A stretch of DNA of 25,427 nucleotides from an uncultured Oscillospiraceae bacterium. GTDB lineage: Bacteria; Bacillota; Clostridia; Oscillospirales; Acutalibacteraceae. Positions 8,450-14,832 of the stretch are shown in pieces. The notes beneath the pieces were generated by a model, which ran no database searches, had not been told where the DNA came from, and was given only the letters and a program-made list of their open reading frames with translations. Each line of letters opens with the position of its first letter. The stretch's first letter is position 1. The stretch is taken from NCBI GenBank assembly GCA_900542575.1, contig UQOE01000024.1, positions 1-25,427 of the forward strand, in the 5' to 3' direction. The position numbers were made by a program, and so were the translations under genes.

Positions 8450-8797
8450 ATGCATGAATTAGGAATTGTTTTCTATATTATCCGCGACGTAGAGGACGTC
8501 TTCAACGAGCATGACGAGCTGACCGAAGTCAAATCTGTCACGCTGGAACTCGGCCAGGTCTCCGGCGTCATCCCGAGCTATCTGGAGGATGTCTGGAAAT
8601 GGGCCATTCAGAAGCATGAGGTCATGAAGAACGCCGAGCTCAAAATTGAGAAGATGCCCGCGGTCACCTATTGCCGCAACTGCGGCGGTAAGTATGACAC
8701 CGTCAAATACGCCAAAGTCTGCCCGTACTGCCAGTCTGAGGATACGTATCTGCTGACCGGCAATCAGATCAACGTCAAATCTATTGAAGCGGTATAA
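8450..8797 (+). CDS. hypA: HypA-family nickel metallochaperone
   Basis: The 115-residue protein has the family hallmarks. It begins M-H-E, in which the N-terminal amine region, H2 and E3 normally bind nickel. A zinc finger with C75-x2-C78 and C91-x2-C94 follows the conserved LELGQVSGV segment. Family members hand nickel to NiFe hydrogenase (HypA) or urease maturation, usually together with HypB. No hypB, hydrogenase or urease gene lies in this window, so the client is elsewhere or unusual. It is a single-gene unit with its own promoter and terminator. A decayed partial copy lies about 250 bases downstream. Confidence 0.93.
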   Translation: MHELGIVFYIIRDVEDVFNEHDELTEVKSVTLELGQVSGVIPSYLEDVWKWAIQKHEVMKNAELKIEKMPAVTYCRNCGGKYDTVKYAKVCPYCQSEDTYLLTGNQINVKSIEAV

Positions 8798-8815
8798 AAA
8801 ATTGTATGAAACCAG

Positions 8816-8856
8816 GACGACGATCCGCCAAAGGGAAGGCGGGTCGCCGTTTTTTC
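8816..8856 (+). terminator. hypA terminator
   Basis: A stem of about 12 bp including G-T pairs (CGACGATCCGCC with GGCGGGTCGCCG) around an eight-base loop is followed by TTTTTT. It begins 18 bases after the hypA stop codon. Confidence 0.9.
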
Positions 8857-8875
8857 TTTGTACGGGCAGCCGACC

Positions 8876-9048
8876 ATCCCCGCATTCGGGAGAAATTGAA
8901 ATATACAGAACTCCCAAAGAAATTTTTAGGGAAACTGTCCTATTATAAAAAATCCCTGCAAAATCGTCGGGAGAAGGGCATATATGAAGAAATCCCCAAA
9001 AAAGGAGTGGGGAAAATATCTTATTTGAATTTCTCCCGAAAAGAGGGG
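8876..9048. repeat. About five degenerate ~40-bp tandem repeats, each a small hairpin
   Basis: The unit has the form ATCCC, 8-13 bases, GGGA, then an A/T-rich tail. TCCC occurs at 8877, 8912, 8953, 8993 and 9034 (steps 35, 41, 40, 41). The matching GGG runs begin near 8888, 8929, 8969, 9009 and 9045. Units 1 and 3 share ATCCCnGCA, TCGGGAGAA and ATATA; units 2 and 4 agree at about 28 of 42 positions by eye. The 40-41 step is not a multiple of three, so this is not a coding repeat. It is too degenerate for CRISPR. An imperfect 19-bp inverted repeat (8885-8903 with 9022-9040, one mismatch) also frames most of it. Confidence 0.65.
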
Positions 9049-9127
9049 CCATTCAGAAACATGAGATCATGAGAACGCAGAGCTCAAAATTGAGGAGATG
9101 CCTGCGGTCACCTGTTGAAGCGGTATC
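9046..9127 (+). pseudogene. Decayed partial copy of hypA
   Basis: About 68 bases match hypA positions 8601-8668 with six differences, one of them a single-base deletion that shifts the frame. The match then jumps directly to the final 15 or so bases of hypA (TTGAAGCGGTAT), removing the whole zinc-finger region. There is no start codon, ribosome site or open frame. It is the scar of a tandem duplication followed by internal deletion. It begins right after the last 40-bp repeat unit. Confidence 0.85.
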
Positions 9128-9130
9128 AGA

Positions 9131-9178
9131 CAGAAAAATAGAAGCTGCTGCAGAGTTGAAATGGGTCGCAGCAGCTTC
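9131..9178 (-). terminator. Terminator of the lipase pair
   Basis: A perfect 11-bp stem GAAGCTGCTGC/GCAGCAGCTTC (9141-9151 with 9168-9178) is followed on the minus strand by TATTTTT. It starts three bases beyond the stop of the second lipase-like gene. A T-rich tail on the plus side means it may act in both directions. Confidence 0.85.
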
Positions 9179-9180
9179 TT

Positions 9181-9867
9181 TTACAGAGAATAAGTTTTTG
9201 CAGTATCCGGATACAGGGTCAGCGTGGTGGTGTGGTCGGTTCTTCCGACGACATCGTATTGTCCCCAAGTCTTCGGGTCCGCATAGGAAGTGTTGGAAAT
9301 ATCTGCATCCCCGCCTTTTTCCAGTATTTCCAGAAGACTGAGATAAGACTCACGGGAGGCGGTATCGAACAGACTGGAAGCTACGCGGTCATATTTGTCC
9401 ACAAGTCGGATTACGCGGCCTTCCTGGCCGGAGGCACGGACCTTCGGGCTTCCAAATGTCAGCGCATTCAAAATGTGATAATTCTCTTTCATTCGGCTGT
9501 CTGCTGCAAGCAGTTGGGCGGTTTCTCCGCCGCGGCCGTGCCCGACCAGAAACAGATTGGAGCCTTTGGGAATCGAGTTCCAAATGAGATCGGCAGCCTT
9601 TTCCGCAGAAATGGTTTGGCTGGAGTCGCTGATAGCCACGAAAAAGACAGGGACATTATCTACAACGGGTTCCTCATAGCCCGCAATCTCATGCGGATAG
9701 TGGAGCACGCCCTCTGTAATGGAAAGAGCAGCCTCCTTTTTCGGAATAAATGCATAGACTTCCGGGGCTGTGGAAAGCGTAACTGTATTTTGTTCTGCTG
9801 CAGCTGCTGGAACCGTGAAAACCAATGTCAGCAGCAGAACGGCGAAAATAGAAATCAGTTTTTTCAT
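9181..9867 (-). CDS. Exported lipase-like protein with lost catalytic serine (probable pseudoenzyme)
   Basis: The 228-residue protein has a clear signal peptide (MKK, a hydrophobic run, AAAA|EQ near residue 24). It is a paralogue of the upstream lipase-like protein and shares LSTAPEV, ITEGVLHYPHE, AGYEEPVV, FGSP and KTWGQYDV. The nucleophile elbow that reads GHSLGG in the paralogue reads GHGRGG here (G109-G114), so the catalytic serine is glycine. The histidine in the paralogue's EETHFSL (H221) is tyrosine here, and its second candidate histidine (H270) is also absent; the candidate aspartate (D160) remains. The frame is intact, arguing for a kept non-catalytic role such as binding or regulating the partner, or for early decay. 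The ATG lies five bases after the upstream stop with only a weak ribosome site, so translational coupling is likely. Confidence 0.85.
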   Translation of the reverse strand: MKKLISIFAVLLLTLVFTVPAAAAEQNTVTLSTAPEVYAFIPKKEAALSITEGVLHYPHEIAGYEEPVVDNVPVFFVAISDSSQTISAEKAADLIWNSIPKGSNLFLVGHGRGGETAQLLAADSRMKENYHILNALTFGSPKVRASGQEGRVIRLVDKYDRVASSLFDTASRESYLSLLEILEKGGDADISNTSYADPKTWGQYDVVGRTDHTTTLTLYPDTAKTYSL

Positions 9868-9872
9868 TATGA

Positions 9873-10811
9873 TTAGAAATTCTCAAAATTGGCTTTGTAG
9901 TACTTGGTGGTCTTCGGATAGAGAGTCAGAGTCGTGCCCATATCGGTTTTACCGGTGACGTCGTACTGGCCCCAGGTCTTTTCGCTGGCGTAGGAGGCGT
10001 CGTGGACGTACCAGATGGCGGCATCGACTTCGCCGGGTTTCGGCGGATCTTTTTTCTTCGAGACTTTGCCGAAGAGGGAGTCCTGCTCTTTCTGGTTGTC
10101 TTCTTTAATCAGATTTCCATAGTATTCAACCAGTTCCTGCAGGCTGAAGTGGGTCTCTTCGGAGGCGGTGCTGAGGAGATCCAGCGGATCGACGGTCTTC
10201 TGTACCAAGGTGTTGACGCTGGCGTACTGGACCCAGTCGTACTTGTCCACCAGACGGACCACATAGCCTTCCCGGCCGACCGGGGAGATGGCGGGGGAGC
10301 CGAAAGCAAGAACATAAAGGACATTGTAGTTGTCCTTGATGCGCGGATCGGCGGCGAGCTGCTGCGCGGTCATGCCGCCCAGGCTGTGGCCGGTCAGGAA
10401 CAGGTTGGATCCTTTCGGCACGTCGTGGGTGATGGCCTCGACAATTTCCTCTTCGTACGGGGTATCCAGATTGAATCCGCCGAGTTTAATATCGGACAGC
10501 GGATCATTGTCCATGCCGCCGACCTCTTCGGTGCCGCCGATGGCAACGACGTAGACCGGGACATCATCGACGACCGGCTCCTCGTAGCCGGCGACGTCGT
10601 GCGGAAAATGCAGGACGCCCTGCGTAATGGTAAATGCTCCGACGGCGCCGTCCGTGTAATTCTTGTAGATCCAGCTGAAGACCTCCGGCGCGGTGGAGTA
10701 GTTGAGCTCGTCTTTGTCGGAGAGCTTCATAGCAGATGCAGAAATGGATGCGGCTGCAAAGGTCATGATAAGGGCCAGCAGCAGCGCACCCAGACGTTTG
10801 AATTTTTTCAT
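9873..10811 (-). CDS. Exported lipase/esterase of the alpha/beta-hydrolase (class 3 lipase-like) type
   Basis: The start is the ATG at 10811, with AAGGAGG six bases upstream (10818-10824), not an earlier ATG at 10889. The 312-residue precursor has a signal peptide (MKKFKRLG, a hydrophobic core, SASA| near residue 27). The nucleophile elbow GHSLGG places the catalytic serine at S143, followed by the lipase-typical AFGSP (169-173). D192 in VDKYDWV is a likely acid; H221 or H270 is a candidate histidine. It should hydrolyse acyl esters outside the membrane; the substrate is not readable. It is the first gene of a two-gene unit with the inactive-looking paralogue and is divergent from the first metallophosphoesterase gene. 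Sequence around the GHSLGG elbow resembles Lipase_3 proteins. Confidence 0.82.
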   Translation of the reverse strand: MKKFKRLGALLLALIMTFAAASISASAMKLSDKDELNYSTAPEVFSWIYKNYTDGAVGAFTITQGVLHFPHDVAGYEEPVVDDVPVYVVAIGGTEEVGGMDNDPLSDIKLGGFNLDTPYEEEIVEAITHDVPKGSNLFLTGHSLGGMTAQQLAADPRIKDNYNVLYVLAFGSPAISPVGREGYVVRLVDKYDWVQYASVNTLVQKTVDPLDLLSTASEETHFSLQELVEYYGNLIKEDNQKEQDSLFGKVSKKKDPPKPGEVDAAIWYVHDASYASEKTWGQYDVTGKTDMGTTLTLYPKTTKYYKANFENF

Positions 10812-10839
10812 GGATATCCTCCTTCTCAATAGCAATCCT

Positions 10840-10872
10840 ATTATATTGTACCGGACTGGAATTTGGAAGCAA
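10840..10872 (-). promoter_or_regulatory. Probable promoter of the lipase pair
   Basis: On the minus strand TTGCTT (plus 10867-10872) is followed after 16 bases by TACAAT (10845-10850), which runs directly into TATAAT (10840-10845). Either hexamer could be the -10; the TATAAT register would need a 21-base spacer. The divergent first phosphoesterase gene shares this 166-base intergenic region. Confidence 0.5.
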
Positions 10873-10912
10873 TTGTAAAAAGCAGACACTTTGTTAGATA
10901 CCAGGCGGATTC

Positions 10913-10947
10913 CTACAGGACTGTAGAATTATACAGCCGTAAAATGA
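10913..10947 (+). promoter_or_regulatory. Palindrome and -10-like element ahead of phosphoesterase 1
   Basis: CTACAGGACTGTAG (10913-10926) is a perfect 6-2-6 palindrome. TAAAATGA (10940-10947) lies 30 bases before the start codon and matches the right half of the motif shared by the other three phosphoesterase genes. The left half TTTACRTT is not recognisable here. Confidence 0.4.
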
Positions 10948-10977
10948 AAGCCATTAATGAGAAAAGAGGAACCGTCT

Positions 10978-12822
10978 ATGAAACATCGAACCACCGGCAG
11001 ATCCGGCTCGCGCTGGACTGCGCTTCTCCTCTCGATCTGCATGGTTTTGACATGCGCGGCCGGAACGGCCGCTTCTGCTTATGCGGAGTCGAGTCAGCCC
11101 AAACAGGAATCCCTGAAGATTGCTTCGCTTTCGGACACCCATGTTCTGGCCAACAAGCTGATGAAAAATACCGAGGATTTCCAGACCGACAATGCAGTGG
11201 GACGTATTATTGATGAGGGCATGGGGGTTATTGACGCCCAGCTCGAGGCCATCAAAAAGCAGAAACCGGATGTCCTTCTGGTCTCCGGCGACCTGACCAA
11301 GGACGGCGAGCTGGAGAGCCATGAGCAGCTCGCAGAACGTCTGCAGAAATTTAAGAAAGAAGTCCCGGGCGTCAAGGTATATGTCATCAACGGAAACCAC
11401 GACATCAATAATGAAAACGCGAAGAACTACAATACGAAAGACGGCAAAAGGACCGATGCGACGCGCACGACCCCGGAGAAGTTCCGGAAAGCCTGGAAAT
11501 CAGTCTATGATGATCCAAGCGTAATCGCCCGCTACACGCCTCCGGAAGGGAAGACAGCCGGATGTGAGTCCTATGCCGCCCGCATCAAAGACGGCTACAC
11601 TCTGATTGCCATCGATACCTGCCGGTACAGCAGCGACAACAGCGGCACCGGTAAAGATGAGCACAATACGAGCGGACAGATTACGAAAGATCTGGCCAAT
11701 TGGGTTCTGAAGCAGATTGCGGCAGCGAAGAAGCGCGGCGACACTGTAATCGGTATGTCCCACCACAACTTTGTACCGCATTTCACGTTTGAGACCGTTA
11801 TGGCTGTGGACTATGTGGTCCGTGACTGGGAAAAATACGCGACCGAATTTGCGGATGCCGGAATGCACTATATTTTTACCGGCCATTACCACGCACAGGA
11901 TGTCTCGAAATTTACCACGAAGAAAGGCAATGATCTCTACGAGGTTGAGACTGGATCGGCTATCGGGTATCCGGCGCCGTATCGAATCACGACCCTGTCC
12001 CGGAGCACGGGCTCCGATGGAAAGCGGACGGAGCACATTGCAGGAAACTCCTATGAGCACCTGAAAGCGACTTACACCAGCAAGCTGGATGGCAGGAAGC
12101 ATACGATAGACGACGCGACGGAGTACACGAAGAATTTCTATGCCGGCCCGAACGGCGTCAATGAGTCGATGGTAAACGCCAATGTCTATGGCTATGTGCT
12201 GCGCGACCTGTTCGATAAACTGGAAGATCACGACATCAAACTGACGGATACCGAAGTCAAATCCATCTATAAATGGATTGATGATACTGTAGAAATCAAG
12301 GTCAGCAAGGACGGCCACAACCCGATGGACGTCTTTAACTATTCTTACAGCCGCCATATTGACGGTACGGACCACGGCCCACGGGCGTCCTGGTACGAGG
12401 AGGCGCTGGACAATATTGCAACCGGCGAGCCCGTGGCGGATCTGGTGGAGACCTTTATCAAGGGCCTGGGCACAATGGGCAGAACCTTTGCCGCCGAGCT
12501 GCTGAAGACAATCTTCCCGCAGTCGGCCATGACGCTGTACGGTCTCAGCACCCAGGACGATATCATTAACCCGATTCTCCGCGGCAATCCGCTGAGCAAG
12601 TCCATCTGCAGGACCATCGGCCAGTTCCTGAAAGACTGGAGCGATTCCATCAGCATCGATACCAACTACCCGGACGACAACACCTTCTCTGCTACAGAGG
12701 TTGAGCGGGCAGACGGTACCATGAACGACGGCAGTCCGGCCCCGTATCCGGGCAATACCGACCACTCCGCCGTCAACAATCTTATGACTGCCATCATGAC
12801 CAAAGTCGGCGACTACGTCTGA
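10978..12822 (+). CDS. Exported metallophosphoesterase 1 (calcineurin-like)
   Basis: The start is the ATG preceded by AAGAGGA (10964-10970); an ATG at 10957 has no ribosome site. The 614-residue precursor has a signal peptide ending near ASAYA|ES (residue 36). All metallophosphatase motifs are present: D53-T-H55 in LSDTH, G104-D105 in SGDLTKDGE, G139-N-H-D142, H262-H263 in SHHNF, and G302-H-Y-H305. These bind a two-metal centre that hydrolyses phosphoesters. After residue 360 comes a helical region of about 250 residues that I cannot assign, ending with a DTNYPDD motif and a proline-rich PAPYPG segment. No sortase signal or membrane anchor is seen, so it is probably secreted. By eye it is closest to phosphoesterase 3, of identical length. 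The substrate (cyclic nucleotides, nucleotides, glycerophosphodiesters, others) is not determined. Confidence 0.9.
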   Translation: MKHRTTGRSGSRWTALLLSICMVLTCAAGTAASAYAESSQPKQESLKIASLSDTHVLANKLMKNTEDFQTDNAVGRIIDEGMGVIDAQLEAIKKQKPDVLLVSGDLTKDGELESHEQLAERLQKFKKEVPGVKVYVINGNHDINNENAKNYNTKDGKRTDATRTTPEKFRKAWKSVYDDPSVIARYTPPEGKTAGCESYAARIKDGYTLIAIDTCRYSSDNSGTGKDEHNTSGQITKDLANWVLKQIAAAKKRGDTVIGMSHHNFVPHFTFETVMAVDYVVRDWEKYATEFADAGMHYIFTGHYHAQDVSKFTTKKGNDLYEVETGSAIGYPAPYRITTLSRSTGSDGKRTEHIAGNSYEHLKATYTSKLDGRKHTIDDATEYTKNFYAGPNGVNESMVNANVYGYVLRDLFDKLEDHDIKLTDTEVKSIYKWIDDTVEIKVSKDGHNPMDVFNYSYSRHIDGTDHGPRASWYEEALDNIATGEPVADLVETFIKGLGTMGRTFAAELLKTIFPQSAMTLYGLSTQDDIINPILRGNPLSKSICRTIGQFLKDWSDSISIDTNYPDDNTFSATEVERADGTMNDGSPAPYPGNTDHSAVNNLMTAIMTKVGDYV

Positions 12823-12838
12823 ATCTTTCTCCCCGCAG

Positions 12839-12875
12839 AGCACCTGCGGCCTGTTTGGGCCGCGGGTGCTTTTTT
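12839..12875 (+). terminator. Terminator of phosphoesterase 1
   Basis: A 13-bp stem AGCACCTGCGGCC/GGCCGCGGGTGCT with one G-T pair and a six-base loop is followed by TTTTT. Confidence 0.95.
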
Positions 12876-12909
12876 ATGCCATCAGTCCCGGCGGGGTGAT
12901 GGCATTTTT
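12876..12909 (+). terminator. Second, tandem terminator
   Basis: ATGCCATCA pairs with TGATGGCAT (12876-12884 with 12897-12905) and is followed by a T-run. It abuts the first terminator, giving a double stop between phosphoesterase genes 1 and 2. Confidence 0.8.
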
Positions 12910-12950
12910 ACAGGGGAATAACAGAACGGGTTCGAACAAAGTACGCGAAA

Positions 12951-12973
12951 TTTACATTCGATTTCTACAATGA
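12951..12973 (+). promoter_or_regulatory. Shared upstream motif, phosphoesterase 2
   Basis: TTTACATT, 7 bases, TACAATGA. The same arrangement (TTTACRTT-N7-TAMAMTGA) occurs before phosphoesterases 3 and 4. TACAAT may be the -10 box; no -35 box lies at 17 bases, so the left half may bind an activator. Confidence 0.55.
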
Positions 12974-13005
12974 CCCCAAAAACCGGAAAAGGGGAATCAT
13001 TGTCT

Positions 13006-14727
13006 ATGGAGAAACATCGAATCGCGCACGCGGGATTGGCAGTTGTGCTGGCATTGGTGCTGCTTTCGGCGGCGTTTGTCTGCCCGCTGGCTTTTGCCGC
13101 AGGGAGGAAATCGAGTTCGGAAAAGCTGCATCTGGTGGATTTATCCGATGTCCATCTGTTTGATGAGAGCCTGATGGCGGACACCGAGGACTGGCGGAGA
13201 GAGGAGACCAATGACCTGAAGAAGAACTACTGCAACATTGCCATTATCGACAAAACGCTGGATTCCGTGCGGAAGCAGAAGCCGGAGGTTATCCTGATCA
13301 ACGGAGACCTGACCAAGAACGGGGAATATATCAGCGAAAAAACCTTTGCTGCAAAGCTGAATGCGCTGAAGAAAGATCTGCCAAAGACGCACATCTATGT
13401 CATCAACGGAAACCACGACATCAACAGTGCCGACGCGACGAACTACAACACCAAAGGCGGGGAATCGGAGCCTGCTGCGCAGACAAGCCCGGAGCAGTTC
13501 CGCGAACTCTATGCGGTTACCTATCACGATCCCACGATCATTGCCCACTATACGCCGCCCCTTGGGGCGCAGGCAGGCCAGCTCTCCTATGTAGCTCGCC
13601 CCAGGCCGGGATATACGATCATCGCCATAGACGACGGGCGATATTCTTCCGACAACACGGTCAATGGAAAGAACGAGGCGATGAACGGAGGCCGGATTAC
13701 CGACAGCCTTGCAGACTGGGTTGTAGCTCAGGCGCAGGCGGCAAGGGCCCGCGGCGATACGGTGATCGGATTCGAGCACCATGGTCTGGTGCACCACAGT
13801 CCTATCGAGGGCATCAACCTGAACAAAGGGGATGACAAAATTGCGCCTCGTTTTGCCGATGCAGGGCTGAACTACCTTTTCACTGGACATATGCACTGTG
13901 ATGATATTGCCAAATACCGCTCTCCGAAGGGGAACGATCTCTGGGACATTGAGACCGGCACGCCGCTGTCCTATCCGTCGGCGTATCGGGTCGTGGATTT
14001 CAGCCGGCACCCGGAGCGGGACGGCACCGTGACAGAGACGCTGGACGGAAAATTGGTCGATCATCTGGGTTCCGTTACGTATCGGAACCCGGTGAATGGA
14101 AAGATTGAGACGATCGACGACATTACCGAATACAACCGTGCAAACTGTATTACTCCCGAGTGGGTTCTGTCCAAGGTGGAGAATCCGGTCCGAAAAGAGT
14201 GTAAAAAGCTGGGTATTCCCTACTCCGCCGAGCTGGAGCAGAGCCTGAACAGGATTGGGAATGATCTGTTTTCCATTCCGGTTGATGACAGCGGAGAACA
14301 CACGCTGATCCAGTGGGCAAATTATCTGATGCAGGGCTGGTTCGCCGGCACAGATAACGGCAGAGATGAGCCGGCCTGGTTCCAGCAGGGGACGCAGCGC
14401 CTGAAGGACGGCAGGATGCTGGATGCAGCAGAAAATGTCCTCGCTGCAGATCTGGCGAAACTGCCGGACAGCACGGCGGAGTCCATTCGGAAACTGATTT
14501 ATTCGGACGACGTTCCGAAGGTTTTGAACAGGGATGGCAGCAAAAAACTCAACGATACACTGGTCTACTGCCTGGAACAGTTCCGCGTGGATCCGAATGA
14601 TCCGGACGACCGCGACTTCCATATTGAGACCCGGGTGTGCAATGGCGTGCGCTCGGATGGGAAGCCGGCGCCGGAGCAGCCGAAGACCGATAACGATATC
14701 GTTAAATTTCTTAATAAAGTAATGTGA
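13006..14727 (+). CDS. Exported metallophosphoesterase 2 (calcineurin-like, most divergent)
   Basis: The start is the ATG nine bases after GGGGAA (12991-12996); an ATG at 12970 lies inside the promoter motif and has no ribosome site. The 573-residue precursor has a signal peptide ending near AFA|AG (residue 31). The metal motifs are D48-V-H50 in LSDVH, G100-D101 in NGDLTKNGE, G135-N-H-D138, H258-H259 and G294-H-M-H297. The enzyme is the shortest and least similar of the four. Its segment after EHH differs (HSPIEGINLNKGDD), and its C-terminal region keeps only part of the family pattern (DPNDPDD, then FHIE). The substrate probably differs from that of phosphoesterases 1 and 3; this is inference. 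No clear terminator follows, but the next gene has its own upstream motif. Confidence 0.9.
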   Translation: MEKHRIAHAGLAVVLALVLLSAAFVCPLAFAAGRKSSSEKLHLVDLSDVHLFDESLMADTEDWRREETNDLKKNYCNIAIIDKTLDSVRKQKPEVILINGDLTKNGEYISEKTFAAKLNALKKDLPKTHIYVINGNHDINSADATNYNTKGGESEPAAQTSPEQFRELYAVTYHDPTIIAHYTPPLGAQAGQLSYVARPRPGYTIIAIDDGRYSSDNTVNGKNEAMNGGRITDSLADWVVAQAQAARARGDTVIGFEHHGLVHHSPIEGINLNKGDDKIAPRFADAGLNYLFTGHMHCDDIAKYRSPKGNDLWDIETGTPLSYPSAYRVVDFSRHPERDGTVTETLDGKLVDHLGSVTYRNPVNGKIETIDDITEYNRANCITPEWVLSKVENPVRKECKKLGIPYSAELEQSLNRIGNDLFSIPVDDSGEHTLIQWANYLMQGWFAGTDNGRDEPAWFQQGTQRLKDGRMLDAAENVLAADLAKLPDSTAESIRKLIYSDDVPKVLNRDGSKKLNDTLVYCLEQFRVDPNDPDDRDFHIETRVCNGVRSDGKPAPEQPKTDNDIVKFLNKVM

Positions 14728-14766
14728 ATTTATAACGAACGTTTAACAAAAATACTGTCTGTTTTC

Positions 14767-14789
14767 TTTACATTGGCGCTGTAAATTGA
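14767..14789 (+). promoter_or_regulatory. Shared upstream motif, phosphoesterase 3
   Basis: TTTACATT, 7 bases, TAAATTGA, ending 43 bases before the start codon. Upstream lie TTAACA (14743-14748) and ACTGTCT, which resemble the TTAACA/CTGTCA half-sites of PhoP/PhoB regulators. That regulator assignment is a suggestion only. Confidence 0.55.
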
Positions 14790-14832
14790 AACTATTCATT
14801 TTTACAGCTGTCAATGAGAAAGAAGGAATTTG

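Noticed and set aside
8876..9048. CRISPR array
   Set aside because: The repeated parts are degenerate and hairpin-centred, there are no constant repeats with unique spacers, and no cas genes are in the window.
8806..9072. 88-codon open frame with repeated PKK-x2-GK segments after hypA
   Set aside because: It begins at the hypA terminator without a ribosome site and runs through the 40-bp repeats. The repeat step changes frame between neighbouring units, so the peptide likeness is a by-product of the DNA repeat.
10812..10889. 26-residue N-terminal extension of the active lipase
   Set aside because: It would put the signal peptide internally and crosses the promoter; AAGGAGG is placed for the ATG at 10811.
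10913..10926. LexA/SOS box
   Set aside because: Neither the GAAC-N4-GTTC nor the CTGT-N8-ACAG arrangement is present; the palindrome orientation is ACAG-N2-CTGT.
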